This document shows positions 18,502 through 26,864 of a DNA stretch of 64,000 bases, piece by piece; positions within the stretch are counted from its first letter, which is position 1; the number at the start of each line of letters is the position of its first letter. Both the position numbers and the translations under genes were made by a program. This DNA comes from Rhodobacterales bacterium HKCCE2091 (GTDB taxonomy: Bacteria; Pseudomonadota; Alphaproteobacteria; Rhodobacterales; Rhodobacteraceae): positions 62,001 to 126,000 of the forward strand of contig WVSL01000010.1 of the NCBI GenBank assembly GCA_015689685.1, read 5' to 3'. Under the pieces are notes generated by a model. The model had not been told where the DNA came from, made no database searches, and saw only the letters and a program-made list of their open reading frames with translations.

Positions 18502-19385
18502 GTCCGTTGCGGCCAGGATTTCACCTCGTCCTTCAGGAACCGCACGAAGGTCTGCACCTTGGCGGTGCGGTGCAGGTCCATGTGGGTCACCAGCCAGATC
18601 TTGGAATCCCATTCCTCGCGGCATTCCATCATCTCGACCAGGCCGTCGCCGTCGTGGCGGTCCCAGCTTCCGACGAAGCCGATGCCGATGCCCGCCATGA
18701 TCGCGTCCTTGGCCTCGCGCATCTCGTCGGTGCGGAACACGATGGCGGTCTCGGGGACGGTGTCGTTCAGCCAGCGATGGATCGGGGCACGCGGGTTGTC
18801 GACAGCGGCACCGACGTAGCGGTGCCTGGCGATCGTGTCGGGCGTAAGCATCCCGTAGCGGTCGACGTAACTCTGGTGTGCGACGAACTGGACCGAGCGG
18901 GTGAACAGCGGCTGCACCACGTTGTCGGGCTGGTCCGGCAGCTTGCCCGCGCGGATCGCGACATGGGCCTCGCCGTATTCCAGCCGGAACAGCCGCGCGT
19001 CCGAGATCAGGCGCACGCGGACCTCGCGGTGGATGTCCTGGAACCGCGCGATGGTCGGGATGATGAGCTGCGACAGGGATTCCAGCGAGGTCACGATCAG
19101 CTCGCCCGTCACCTCGTCGCCCCGGCCCTTGATCCGCCCGGCAAGCTGCGTGAACTGGTCGTCCGCCGAGGCCGCGACCGACAGGAGATCCTGCCCGGCC
19201 TCGGTCGCGGTGTAGCCGCGGGCATGGCGCTGGAACAGCTTCGCGCCGAGCCGGCCTTCCAGCGCGTCGATGTGGCGGATGACGGTGGCGTGGTGAACGC
19301 CGAGCACTTCGGCAGCCCCGGAAACCGTGCCGAGCCGTGCGACCTGGTAGGCGGTGCGGATCTCGTCCCAGTGATCGAATGACAT
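18498..19385 (-). CDS. LysR family transcriptional regulator
   Basis: 295 residues. The N-terminal winged helix is WDEIRTAYQVARLGTVSGAAEVLGVHHATVIRHIDALE, with His-His in the recognition helix where most LysR proteins have Gln/Ser. The C-terminal effector domain (from about 90) includes GELIVTSLESLSQLIIPTIARF. The start MSFDHWDE was chosen over the long upstream frame. It is first in a two-gene operon with the DMT exporter. The inducer is unknown. Confidence 0.9.
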   Translation of the reverse strand: MSFDHWDEIRTAYQVARLGTVSGAAEVLGVHHATVIRHIDALEGRLGAKLFQRHARGYTATEAGQDLLSVAASADDQFTQLAGRIKGRGDEVTGELIVTSLESLSQLIIPTIARFQDIHREVRVRLISDARLFRLEYGEAHVAIRAGKLPDQPDNVVQPLFTRSVQFVAHQSYVDRYGMLTPDTIARHRYVGAAVDNPRAPIHRWLNDTVPETAIVFRTDEMREAKDAIMAGIGIGFVGSWDRHDGDGLVEMMECREEWDSKIWLVTHMDLHRTAKVQTFVRFLKDEVKSWPQRT

Positions 19386-19516
19386 CTCGTGCGCGCGCTC
19401 TTGCCCGGACGACTTGTGCGCCCCTGAACGAAGTTGCGCCACTATCTCCATAAGCTGTTCACTGCCGCAAGGGCAAAACCGACCGCGCTTGACGCAGGGG
19501 CAGATCGAGCCGCAGC

Positions 19517-20134
19517 ATGTCCGGCACCATGTCCGCACCGCGACGCACCCCCTGCCCGCCCGGACGCCGGTCGCGGATCGCGGCGGCCGCAGTGGCGGCC
19601 CTTTGCTGCGCCCTGCAGGCGGTCCCGGCCGCCATCGCACCCGCGCGGGCCGAGGTGCTGGTGCAGGCCAGCCCCGCGCGGCATTGCCGGATCGATTTCA
19701 CGGTGGAGGTCACACAGGGCGTCGGCTTCATCCGACCCGGCACCCGGCTCGACGGGCATACCGATTTCACCACCAACCGCAGCTTCCGGCAGGACGACGG
19801 CACCATCGCCCATCTCGCCACCGGGCGGATGAACCTCGGCGAGGACATCAGCGGGCCGGTCTGGACGCTCATCACCACCGCGCGGGACTTCTCGCCCGAT
19901 TTCGTCGGGATCTATGCCGAAGACGTGACCGGGCTCAGCTTCGCGGGCACGGATTTCGAAGGGCCGATGTCGCTGAACCTGTTCGGCGATCCCGGCACCC
20001 GGCCCGAGCCGGTGCCGCCGGTAACGCAGGCGGAATGGGATGCGCTGGCGTTGCGCCGGTCGTTCCAGTTGTCGGGCGGGGGCGGCGACATGCTGGCCGG
20101 GAACGTGGTGCGCTTCGTCGCGGATTGCGGCTGA
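19517..20134 (+). CDS. Hypothetical exported protein
   Basis: 205 residues. A twin-Arg-containing N-terminus (GRRSRIAAAAVAALCCALQAVPAAIAPARA) reads as a signal peptide with cleavage near residue 45. The mature part is beta-rich without recognisable catalytic motifs and has two Cys residues (RHCRID and ADCG at the end) that could form one disulfide. It is divergent from the LysR gene and upstream of the VPLPA-CTERM gene, with no obvious functional link. I do not recognise the family. Confidence 0.65.
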   Translation: MSGTMSAPRRTPCPPGRRSRIAAAAVAALCCALQAVPAAIAPARAEVLVQASPARHCRIDFTVEVTQGVGFIRPGTRLDGHTDFTTNRSFRQDDGTIAHLATGRMNLGEDISGPVWTLITTARDFSPDFVGIYAEDVTGLSFAGTDFEGPMSLNLFGDPGTRPEPVPPVTQAEWDALALRRSFQLSGGGGDMLAGNVVRFVADCG

Positions 20135-20249
20135 CGGTCAAGGGGAAAAGCCCGCGGACTCTCCCTCCGGGTCAGGGAAACCGGCAGTGGCCATGCCCGC
20201 GGGCCGTGTTAGGCTTCCCCCACGTCATACCAGATATTGTGGAGTTCCC

Positions 20250-20963
20250 ATGAAAGCCATTTTCAACGCCGCCCTCGGGCTGGCCCTGTCCTGCGCGGGA
20301 TTTGCCGCCTATGCCGTTCCGGTGCCGCTGATCGCCGGGACCAGCGTCGACCCGACGGACTACGAGGCCGCGGAGGTTCTCGCCGGCGATCCGGACTGGT
20401 TCGGCACCGTGCTCGCCACCGGCACCGCGACCGCCAACCGGACCCGCGACGGCTTCGACGGGTTCGAGGTGATCGCCGGGCTCTACAACGTCGATGCCTT
20501 CGTCGACTGGACCGTGTCCGAGGCGACCAACGGCCAGTTCGTCTTCGCGTACGACTTCAGCGGCGTCGATAACGTGGGCGCGGGGATCAACGGCGTGCTG
20601 AACTTCATGCTGTCGGGGTTCGCGGGCTACGACGTGTCGCTGGCCTGGACCGGCCCGGCCTTTCCCTACATCCCGGTCGTGGATTTCTCGGCCGACGGCG
20701 ACACGCTCGGCGTCGGGTTCTACGACCCGACCGACGTGCTGTTCGGCGGGATCGAGACGCTGCTCCTGTCGGTCGACGCCCCGGCCTTCCGGCTGAACGG
20801 GACCGGGTCGGCAGGCATCACGCTCGACACCTTCGGGACCGGGCAGGTTGCGCTGTCCGGGCCGCTGCCCACGCCGTCGGCGGTGCCGCTGCCCGCGGGC
20901 GGACTGCTGCTGCTTGGCGGGCTCGGCGGGATCGCCGTCCTGCGCCGCCGCGCCCGGACCTGA
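20250..20963 (+). CDS. VPLPA-CTERM sorting-domain exported protein
   Basis: 237 residues. Signal peptide MKAIFNAALGLALSCAGFAAYA; beta-rich mature region; C-terminal tripartite sorting tail VPLPAGGLLLLGGLGGIAVL followed by RRRART. This is the VPLPA variant of the PEP-CTERM signal recognised by exosortase-type proteases in Rhodobacterales, so the protein is probably transferred to the cell surface or extracellular polysaccharide. The passenger domain is not recognised. No exosortase gene is in the window. The start ATG follows GGAG closely. Confidence 0.88.
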   Translation: MKAIFNAALGLALSCAGFAAYAVPVPLIAGTSVDPTDYEAAEVLAGDPDWFGTVLATGTATANRTRDGFDGFEVIAGLYNVDAFVDWTVSEATNGQFVFAYDFSGVDNVGAGINGVLNFMLSGFAGYDVSLAWTGPAFPYIPVVDFSADGDTLGVGFYDPTDVLFGGIETLLLSVDAPAFRLNGTGSAGITLDTFGTGQVALSGPLPTPSAVPLPAGGLLLLGGLGGIAVLRRRART

Positions 20964-20979
20964 CGCGCGCGGCCTGCGC

Positions 20980-20998
20980 GGGGGCCCGGCCGGCCCCC
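20980..20998 (+). terminator. GC-rich hairpin after the VPLPA-CTERM gene
   Basis: GGGGGCC at 20980-20986 pairs with GGCCCCC at 20992-20998. It lies 17 bp after the stop codon. There is no T run, so it may terminate weakly or through Rho. Confidence 0.5.
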
Positions 20999-21218
20999 GC
21001 CCCCCCGCCGCCGCCGCCCCGGCCCCACACGTCTTGACTCGCGGGCCGTCCGTCTGTAGGCGAGCGGCCACATATCCGGAACAGCGCCAGCTTTCCGGTC
21101 CTGTTCCGACAACAGGATCGCCCCCCGTCAGCGAAGCTTCGCCCACGGGGGCCGTTGGCGTTATCCGGGTCGCCCCTTACGTTCGGGGGCATCCGACGCA
21201 ACCGAAGGGGCCGCGCCC

Positions 21219-22736
21219 ATGTTCGAGAACCTCTCAGAACGCCTGTCCGGCGTGTTCGACCGGCTCACCAAGCAGGGTGCGCTGAGCGAGGACGACGTGC
21301 GCACCGCGATGCGCGAGGTGCGGGTGGCGCTGCTCGAGGCCGACGTCTCGCTGCCGGTCGCGCGCGACTTCATCAAGGCGGTCGAGAAGAAGGCGACGGG
21401 CGCCGCGGTTACGAAGTCCGTCACCCCCGGCCAGCAGGTCGTGAAGATCGTCCACGACGAGCTGGTCGCCACGCTGACCGGCGACGCCGACCCCGGCAAG
21501 CTCAAGATCGACAACCCGCCCGCGCCGATCCTGATGGTCGGCCTGCAGGGCTCGGGCAAGACCACCACCACCGCGAAGCTCGCCAAGCGGTTGAAGGACC
21601 GCGAGGGCAAGCGGGTGCTGATGGCCTCGCTCGACACCAACCGCCCGGCCGCGATGGAACAGCTCGCCATCCTCGGCGCGCAGATCGGCGTCGACACCCT
21701 GCCGATCGTGCAGGGCGAGGACCCGGTCCAGATCGCGAAACGCGCCAAGACCCAGGCGAGCCTCGGCGGCTACGACGTCTACATGCTCGACACCGCCGGC
21801 CGGCTCCACATCGACCAGGACCTGATCGCCCAGGCCGCCGCCGTCCGTGACGTGGCCAACCCGCGCGAGACGCTGCTCGTGGTCGACGGCCTCACCGGCC
21901 AGGACGCGGTCAACGTCGCCACGGAATTCGACGACAAGATCGGCGTGTCCGGCGTGGTCCTGACCCGGATGGACGGCGACGGGCGCGGCGGCGCCGCCCT
22001 GTCCATGCGCGCCGTCACCGGCAAGCCGATCCGCTTCGTCGGTCTCGGCGAGAAGATGGACGCGCTGGAAACCTTCGAGCCCGAGCGCATCGCCGGCCGC
22101 ATCCTCGGCATGGGCGACATCGTTGCGCTGGTGGAGAAGGCGCAGGAGACGCTCGAGGCCGAACAGGCCGAGCGCATGATGAAGCGCTTCCAGAAGGGTC
22201 AGTTCAACATGAACGACCTCCGCAACCAGATGGAGCAGATGCTCAAGATGGGCGGCATGGAAGGCATGATGTCGATGATGCCCGGCATGGGGAAGATGCA
22301 GAAGCAGCTCGACGAGGCCGGCTTCGACGACAAGGTGATCCGCCGACAGATCGCGCTGATCCAGTCGATGACGAAGAAGGAACGCGCCAATCCGGGCCTG
22401 TTGCAGGCCAGCCGCAAGAAGCGCATCGCGGCGGGTGCCGGGCAGGACGTGTCGGAGCTGAACAAGCTTCTGAAGATGCACCGCCAGATGGCCGACGCGA
22501 TGAAGAAGCTCGGCAAGATGGGCAAGAAGGGCCTGATGCGGCAGGGGCTCGGCGCACTGCTCGGCAAGGGCGGCGGCGCGGGGATGCCCGGCATGGGCGG
22601 CATGGGCGGGATGGACCCCAAGGCCGTCGAGGAAGCCGCGAAGGCCATGGGCGCCAACCCGGGCGCGGGCAACCTGCCCGGCCTCGGCGGCGGCGCGCTG
22701 CCGCCGGGCCTGTCCGGCTTCGGGAAGAAGAAGTGA
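21219..22736 (+). CDS. ffh: Signal recognition particle protein Ffh (SRP54)
   Basis: 505 residues. The GTPase binds 4.5S RNA and signal sequences of nascent membrane proteins and docks with FtsY. An N domain (MFENLSERLSG..., with the ALLEADVSLPVARDF loop) precedes the G domain, with GLQGSGKTTTTAKLA near residue 108, DTNRPAA, DTAGRL and TRMDGDGRGGAALS. The M domain from about 330 is Met-rich (MEQMLKMGGMEGMMSMMPGM) with the RNA-binding region. The C-terminal tail is an extra Gly/Met/Pro-rich stretch (GMPGMGGMGGMD). It leads a plus-strand cluster of translation genes. An upstream TTGACT at 21034 could be a -35 element, but the -10 is poor. Confidence 0.98.
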   Translation: MFENLSERLSGVFDRLTKQGALSEDDVRTAMREVRVALLEADVSLPVARDFIKAVEKKATGAAVTKSVTPGQQVVKIVHDELVATLTGDADPGKLKIDNPPAPILMVGLQGSGKTTTTAKLAKRLKDREGKRVLMASLDTNRPAAMEQLAILGAQIGVDTLPIVQGEDPVQIAKRAKTQASLGGYDVYMLDTAGRLHIDQDLIAQAAAVRDVANPRETLLVVDGLTGQDAVNVATEFDDKIGVSGVVLTRMDGDGRGGAALSMRAVTGKPIRFVGLGEKMDALETFEPERIAGRILGMGDIVALVEKAQETLEAEQAERMMKRFQKGQFNMNDLRNQMEQMLKMGGMEGMMSMMPGMGKMQKQLDEAGFDDKVIRRQIALIQSMTKKERANPGLLQASRKKRIAAGAGQDVSELNKLLKMHRQMADAMKKLGKMGKKGLMRQGLGALLGKGGGAGMPGMGGMGGMDPKAVEEAAKAMGANPGAGNLPGLGGGALPPGLSGFGKKK

Positions 22737-22810
22737 TGACCGCCCGCCCCGCCCGATACCCGTTCGACCGGGACAGGCTGGCCGCGCAGGGCGCGGGGGC
22801 CGCCGCATGA
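22736..22810 (+). CDS. Possible 24-residue coupling ORF between ffh and GNAT
   Basis: ATG overlaps the ffh stop codon (TGATG) and the TGA overlaps the GNAT start (ATGA), so a 24-codon frame exactly bridges the two genes. The peptide MTARPARYPFDRDRLAAQGA plus four residues has no recognised domain. It may simply pass ribosomes from ffh to the acetyltransferase genes. Chance is possible in DNA this GC-rich. Confidence 0.35.
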   Translation: MTARPARYPFDRDRLAAQGAGAAA

Positions 22811-23385
22811 CCCGCATCCCCCGCTGCACCGAGGCCCCGACCGGCCCCGCGGCCGAGGCCGCCGCCCGCCACCGCGCGGGCCTGCCGGTGCTGGAAACCG
22901 CGCGGCTCCGCCTGCGCATTCCCACGATGGACGACCTGCCGGTCTGGACCAGTCTCTACGTAGCGCATTTCGACGAACGGAACGGCGGCGCGGAACGGGC
23001 GTGGGAGGAGTTCAACTACTACACCGCAGGCTGGCTGCTGCACGGCCACGGCATGTGGTGCGTGGAGCGCAAGTCGGACGGCGCGGCGATCGGCTTCGTG
23101 CTGCTCGGCCTCGAATGGTCCGACGACGAGCCGGAGCTCGGCTACATGCTCGTCGACGCCGCGCAGGGCCAGGGCTTCGCCACCGAGGCGGTGACGGCGG
23201 CGCGGGACCACGCGATGGCCCTGTTCGGCCCCGGCGGCTTCGTCAGCTACATCGATCCCGACAACGCGGCGTCCGAGGCGATGGCGACCCGGCTCGGCGC
23301 CGAGCGCGACCGCGCCGAGGAAGCGCGCGTGCTGAAGGAAGAAGGCGAAGACGTCCACATCTGGCGCCACGGAGTTCCCGCATGA
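22807..23385 (+). CDS. GNAT family N-acetyltransferase (first of three)
   Basis: 192 residues, RimJ/RimL-like. TARLRLRIP-type opening strand (LETARLRLRIPTMDDL), LGYMLVDAAQGQGFATEAV for acetyl-CoA binding near residue 117, and a C-terminal YIDPDNAASEAMATRLG substrate segment. The reaction is acetyl transfer to an amine, perhaps a protein N-terminus or small molecule. It overlaps the next paralogue by four bases. The three GNATs are about equally long and share the same order of motifs, which points to tandem duplication. Confidence 0.85.
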   Translation: MTRIPRCTEAPTGPAAEAAARHRAGLPVLETARLRLRIPTMDDLPVWTSLYVAHFDERNGGAERAWEEFNYYTAGWLLHGHGMWCVERKSDGAAIGFVLLGLEWSDDEPELGYMLVDAAQGQGFATEAVTAARDHAMALFGPGGFVSYIDPDNAASEAMATRLGAERDRAEEARVLKEEGEDVHIWRHGVPA

Positions 23386-23924
23386 CCGCCCGCCTCGCCG
23401 ATACCCCGGTGCTGACGACCGAGCGGCTGACCATCCGCGCGCCCGAGGCGTCGGACATCGACGCCTTCATCGCCTTCGCCACCCACGAACGCGCGCGCTT
23501 CATCGGCGGCGGGGCCGAGACGACGCCGGGGCAGGCCTGGCGCATCTTCGCGATCCTGTCGGGGCACTGGCACCTGCGCGGCTACGGCACCTTCGTCTAC
23601 GCCGAGCGCGGCACCGGGCGGCCGATCGGCTCCGCCGGGCCGTGGCACCCCGGCAACTGGCCGGAGCAGGAGCTTGGCTGGACCGTCTGGGGCGCGGGCG
23701 ACGAGGGCCGGGGCTACGCGCACGAGGCGATGCTGGCGATCCGCGACCACGCCTTCGGGGCGCTCGGCTGGACCACGGCGGTCAGCTACATCGACCCGGC
23801 CAACACCCGCTCCATCGCGCTGGCCGAACGGCTCGGCTGCACGCTCGACCCCGATGCGCCGGTGCCCTACTCGGACGAACCCACGCTGGTCTACCGCCAC
23901 CCCGCGCCGGGGACCGCGGCATGA
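23382..23924 (+). CDS. GNAT family N-acetyltransferase (second of three)
   Basis: 180 residues. Motifs parallel the previous gene: TERLTIRAPEASDIDAFI, ELGWTVWGAGDEGRGYAHEA near residue 97 (GRGYA loop), and SYIDPANTRSIALAERLG near the C-terminus. The protein is highly similar in layout to the third copy (ERLTMRAP, SLIDPANTRSVAL). A longer upstream frame was rejected because it runs through the first GNAT. Both ends overlap neighbours by four bases. Confidence 0.88.
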   Translation: MTARLADTPVLTTERLTIRAPEASDIDAFIAFATHERARFIGGGAETTPGQAWRIFAILSGHWHLRGYGTFVYAERGTGRPIGSAGPWHPGNWPEQELGWTVWGAGDEGRGYAHEAMLAIRDHAFGALGWTTAVSYIDPANTRSIALAERLGCTLDPDAPVPYSDEPTLVYRHPAPGTAA

Positions 23925-24448
23925 TCCCGACCCTGACCACCGAGCGCCTGACGATGCGCGCGCCGCGCCTGTCGGATTTCGACACCTACGCCGAGTTCCG
24001 CGCCTCGGACCGCGCGTCCTTCGTCGGCGGGCCGAACACGCGCCGGGAGGCCTGGCAGCAGATCTGTGCCATCGCCGGGCAATGGGCGCTGCGCGGTTAC
24101 GGCCGCTGGCTGGTCGCGGACCGCGAGACCGACGCGCCGCTCGGCGTGGTCGGCATCCATCACCCCGAGGAATGGCCCGAGGCCGAGATCGGCTGGTCGA
24201 TGTTCGCCGCCGGCGAGGGCCGGGGTCTCGCGCAGGAGGCCGCGCTGGCCAGCCGCCGCTACGCCTACGAGACGCTCGGCCGGACCACCATCATCAGCCT
24301 GATCGACCCGGCCAACACGCGCTCCGTCGCGCTTGGCAGGCGGATGGGCTGCCGGCCTGACGGCACCTTCGAGCACGAGGTGTTCGGCACCATGCACGTC
24401 TGGCGGCATCCGGGGCCGGGCGAAGCGACCACCACGGAGACCGCATGA
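23921..24448 (+). CDS. GNAT family N-acetyltransferase (third of three)
   Basis: 175 residues. TERLTMRAPRLSDFDTYAEF opens the domain; EIGWSMFAAGEGRGLAQEAA near residue 90 binds acetyl-CoA; SLIDPANTRSVALGRRMG is the conserved substrate-side segment. It overlaps the chorismate mutase start by four bases, so it is translated in one coupled run with its two paralogues. The substrate is unknown. Confidence 0.88.
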   Translation: MIPTLTTERLTMRAPRLSDFDTYAEFRASDRASFVGGPNTRREAWQQICAIAGQWALRGYGRWLVADRETDAPLGVVGIHHPEEWPEAEIGWSMFAAGEGRGLAQEAALASRRYAYETLGRTTIISLIDPANTRSVALGRRMGCRPDGTFEHEVFGTMHVWRHPGPGEATTTETA

Positions 24449-24774
24449 CCGACAAATCCCCCCACGCCATGCTCGATCCGGTGGAACGCGCCGCCGCGCT
24501 GCTGGCCGACCACCGGGCCTCGATCGACCGGCTCGACGCGATCCTCGTCTACACGCTCGGCGAGCGGTTCAAGCACACCCAGGCTGTCGGGCGGCTGAAG
24601 GCCGACCACGAGCTGCCGCCGTCGGACCCCGCCCGCGAGGCCGCCCAGATCGCGCGCCTGGAGGCGCTGGCGCTGGAGGCCGACCTCGACCCCGAATTCG
24701 CCAAGAAGTTCCTGCGGTTCGTCATCCAGGAAGTGATCCGGCACCACGAGCAACACCAGGAAAACGGGGCCTGA
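24445..24774 (+). CDS. Chorismate mutase (AroQ type)
   Basis: 109 residues, all-helical AroQ fold converting chorismate to prephenate for Phe/Tyr synthesis. The first helix carries HRASIDRLDAILVYTLGERFKHTQAVGRLKA with the expected Arg and Lys, and the C-terminal helix has KKFLRFVIQEVIRHHEQHQ. Size is right for a free-standing monofunctional domain. It is the last gene of the coupled GNAT run, and rpsP follows after 60 bp. The other aromatic gene in the window, aroA, is far away. Confidence 0.9.
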   Translation: MTDKSPHAMLDPVERAAALLADHRASIDRLDAILVYTLGERFKHTQAVGRLKADHELPPSDPAREAAQIARLEALALEADLDPEFAKKFLRFVIQEVIRHHEQHQENGA

Positions 24775-24790
24775 CGGCCCGTTGAGAAAT

Positions 24791-24808
24791 CGGGGCCTTC
24801 CCGCCCCG
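24791..24808 (+). promoter_or_regulatory. Hairpin in the rpsP leader
   Basis: CGGGGC-CTTCCC-GCCCCG between chorismate mutase and rpsP. There is no T run. It may be a processing or stability element separating the upstream coupled run from the ribosomal operon. Confidence 0.35.
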
Positions 24809-24834
24809 CAACGCCATCGAACAGGAGATACGAC

Positions 24835-25332
24835 ATGGCAATGAAGATCCGACTGGCCCGCGGGGGCTCCAAGAAGCGCCCGTTCTACCGCATCGTCGCG
24901 GCCGACAGCCGCATGCCGCGGGACGGCCGCTACATCGAGAAGCTCGGCACCTACAACCCGCTCCTGCCGAAGGACAGCGAGGACCGGATCAAGATGGACA
25001 TGGAGCGCGTGCAGCACTGGCTCGACCAGGGCGCGCAGCCGACCGACCGCGTGAGCCGCTTCCTCGAAGCCGCGGGCGTGGCCGAGAAGAAGGAGCGCGC
25101 CAACATGAAGAAGGCCGAGCCGGGCAAGAAGGCCCAGGAGCGCGCCGCCGAGAAGGCCGAGAAGGAAGAGGCCGCGAAGGCCGCCGCCGCAGAGGCCGAG
25201 GCCGCACCGGCCGCGGAAGAGGCCCCCGTGGAGGAGCCTGCGACCGAGGACGCACCCGCCGAGGAAGCGGCGGCCGAGGAAGCGCCCGCCGAGGAGGCAG
25301 CCGCCGCCGAGGACGAAGAAAAGGCCGAGTGA
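24835..25332 (+). CDS. rpsP: 30S ribosomal protein S16 with long acidic tail
   Basis: The first 80 residues are ordinary S16 ([19 protein letters not shown] near the N-terminus, [11 protein letters not shown]). S16 stabilises 16S rRNA in the 30S body. After about residue 85 comes a Lys/Glu and then Ala/Glu-rich extension to 165 residues, double the bacterial norm, of low complexity and probably disordered. AGGAGA precedes the start. It heads the classic rpsP-rimM-trmD-rplS order, here loosened by inserted genes. The EVE gene starts in its stop codon. Confidence 0.97.
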   Translation: MAMKIRLARGGSKKRPFYRIVAADSRMPRDGRYIEKLGTYNPLLPKDSEDRIKMDMERVQHWLDQGAQPTDRVSRFLEAAGVAEKKERANMKKAEPGKKAQERAAEKAEKEEAAKAAAAEAEAAPAAEEAPVEEPATEDAPAEEAAAEEAPAEEAAAAEDEEKAE

Positions 25333-25763
25333 TGGCGTTCTGGATCGGCGTCGCCCATGCGCGCCAGGTCGCCATCGCGCGGGAGGGCGGGTTCGTCGCC
25401 TTCTCGCACGGTCGCGAGGCGGCGGCGCGCAGGCTGTCGCCGGGCGACCGGGTGATCTGGTACGCCCCGCGCGACGAATTCGAGGGCGCGCCGGTCCAGG
25501 CCTTCGTGGCCCATGCCACCGTCACGGGCGAGACGCCCGTGCAGAAGCACTACGGCGACCGCGGGCTCGAAGGCTGGACCCGCGACGCCGCCTATGACGA
25601 GGTGACGGAGGTGCCGGTGCGGCCGCTTCTCGACGCCCTGTCCTTCGTCGCCGACCCCGCGCACTGGGGCATGGCGTTCCGCCGCGGCCAGTTCGAGATC
25701 CCCGGCGAGGACTACCGCCTGATCGCGGGCCGGATGCTTGAGGGCGCGCCGTGTTCCGGCTGA
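25332..25763 (+). CDS. EVE domain-containing protein
   Basis: 143 residues, a single EVE/PUA-like domain: [32 protein letters not shown] near residue 37, and GEDYRLIAGRML near the end. EVE domains bind modified bases in RNA or DNA, and free-standing bacterial members have unclear roles. ATG overlaps the rpsP stop (TGATG) and the next tiny gene starts inside its 3' end, so it is translationally coupled in a ribosome-biogenesis operon. Confidence 0.85.
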   Translation: MAFWIGVAHARQVAIAREGGFVAFSHGREAAARRLSPGDRVIWYAPRDEFEGAPVQAFVAHATVTGETPVQKHYGDRGLEGWTRDAAYDEVTEVPVRPLLDALSFVADPAHWGMAFRRGQFEIPGEDYRLIAGRMLEGAPCSG

Positions 25764-25894
25764 TCCGCCTTCTCGTGCTGCTCGCGGTCGCCTTCTTCGC
25801 CGGCATGATCGCGGAACGCGCCCACCAGCGCGATCTCTGCGCCCGGTCCGGCGGGGTCTGGCTGCGCGCCGGGCTCTGCGGCACGGCGGAGTAG
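25751..25894 (+). CDS. 47-residue membrane protein in the rpsP-rimM interval
   Basis: Starts at a GTG inside the end of the EVE gene. MFRLIRLLVLLAVAFFAGMI is a single hydrophobic segment preceded by Arg. A soluble tail with two Cys residues (DLCARSGGVWLRAGLCG) follows, resembling a small C-x12-C disulfide motif that would face the periplasm. No family is recognised. Reading-frame use and tight packing support it as a gene. Confidence 0.6.
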   Translation: MFRLIRLLVLLAVAFFAGMIAERAHQRDLCARSGGVWLRAGLCGTAE

Positions 25895-25898
25895 GCCG

Positions 25899-26063
25899 GT
25901 GCTGCTGGCCGCGCTCCTCCTGCTGATGCTGGCCGCCGCGCTGTTCTGGCGCGGGCACCGGCGCATCGCGATCGCGCTTGCCGCGGTCACTCTGCTGACG
26001 GGGGGCGCGATCTGGGCCATCCTCGTCATCGAATCCACGCCGACGGAGGTGCCGGATGTCTGA
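25899..26063 (+). CDS. 54-residue two-span membrane protein overlapping rimM
   Basis: GTG start five bases after the previous stop. Two hydrophobic segments ([17 protein letters not shown] and [20 protein letters not shown]) are separated by RGHRR, so it is predicted to cross the membrane twice. The stop codon lies eight bases inside rimM. No family is recognised. It is probably coupled with the 47-residue gene and rimM. Confidence 0.55.
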   Translation: MLLAALLLLMLAAALFWRGHRRIAIALAAVTLLTGGAIWAILVIESTPTEVPDV

Positions 26064-26568
26064 CCGTGTCTGCGTCGGGGCCATCGCCGGGGCCTTCGGG
26101 GTCCGCGGCGACGTGCGGCTGAAGAGCTTCTGCGCCGAGCCCGAGGCGATCGCGGGTTACGGCCCGCTCTGGACGGAGGACGGCAGCCGCAGCTTCACCG
26201 TGACGCTGACCGGCGCGATCAAGGGCGGGCTGGCGGCGAAGCTGTCGGGCGTGCCGACGAAGGAGGCCGCCGACGCGCTGCGGGGCACGAGGCTCTATGC
26301 CGACCGCACCGCCCTGCCCACCCTGCCCGACGACGAGTTCTACCACGCCGACCTGATCGGCCTCGACGTCCGCGACACCGGCGGCGGCGATCTCGGCCGG
26401 GTCGCGGCGGTCCTGAACCACGGCGCAGGCGACCTGCTGGAGGTCCGGCCGAAGCAGGGCAAGCCGGTACTGGTGCCGTTCACGCTGGCCGTCGTGCCGA
26501 CCGTGGACCTGTCGGCGGGGCTGGTGATCGTGGACCCGCCCGAGGGGCTATTCGACGACGGCGACTGA
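26056..26568 (+). CDS. rimM: Ribosome maturation factor RimM
   Basis: 170 residues. RimM binds S19 and helps mature the 30S head. The N-terminal RimM domain begins [21 protein letters not shown] (G-x-x-G-V-x-G), and the C-terminal PRC-barrel starts near [12 protein letters not shown] and contains [12 protein letters not shown]. Its normal neighbours rpsP and trmD are present, though trmD lies 2.3 kb away behind an inverted ABC transporter. Confidence 0.96.
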   Translation: MSDRVCVGAIAGAFGVRGDVRLKSFCAEPEAIAGYGPLWTEDGSRSFTVTLTGAIKGGLAAKLSGVPTKEAADALRGTRLYADRTALPTLPDDEFYHADLIGLDVRDTGGGDLGRVAAVLNHGAGDLLEVRPKQGKPVLVPFTLAVVPTVDLSAGLVIVDPPEGLFDDGD

Positions 26569-26625
26569 GACCGCCGCCCCGCTTCCATGCTATGATCGGG
26601 TCATTGCATGGAGGAGGAGGGTGCC

Positions 26626-26799
26626 ATGACCAAGGTCCTGAAATGCGGAAGCCTGATGCCGGGCTGCGATTTCGTCGCCAAGGGCGAGAGCGAGGACGAG
26701 ATCCTCGCGCAGGCGGCGAAGCACGCGAAGGAGGCGCACGGCCTCGATCCCACGCCAGAACTGGTGGAGAAGGTCCGGGGCGCGATCACCGAGACCTGA
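26626..26799 (+). CDS. DUF1059 domain small protein
   Basis: 57 residues. MTKVLKCGSLMPGCDFVAKG holds the DUF1059 pattern with two Cys residues, then EILAQAAKHAKEAHG is a short amphipathic helix with His. Family function is unknown. A very good GGAGGAGG site precedes the ATG, which overrules the slightly longer frame starting at 26608. It is probably expressed on its own promoter after rimM. Confidence 0.85.
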   Translation: MTKVLKCGSLMPGCDFVAKGESEDEILAQAAKHAKEAHGLDPTPELVEKVRGAITET

Positions 26800-26864
26800 G
26801 GGCCGAAGGAACTTCCGCAGGGGACGACCCGTTAGGGATGCAATGATTCCAACGGAGAATTCCC

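Noticed and set aside
21034-21062. TTGACT as a promoter for ffh
   Set aside because: The -10 at the proper 17-bp spacing is only TAGGCG, too weak to call.
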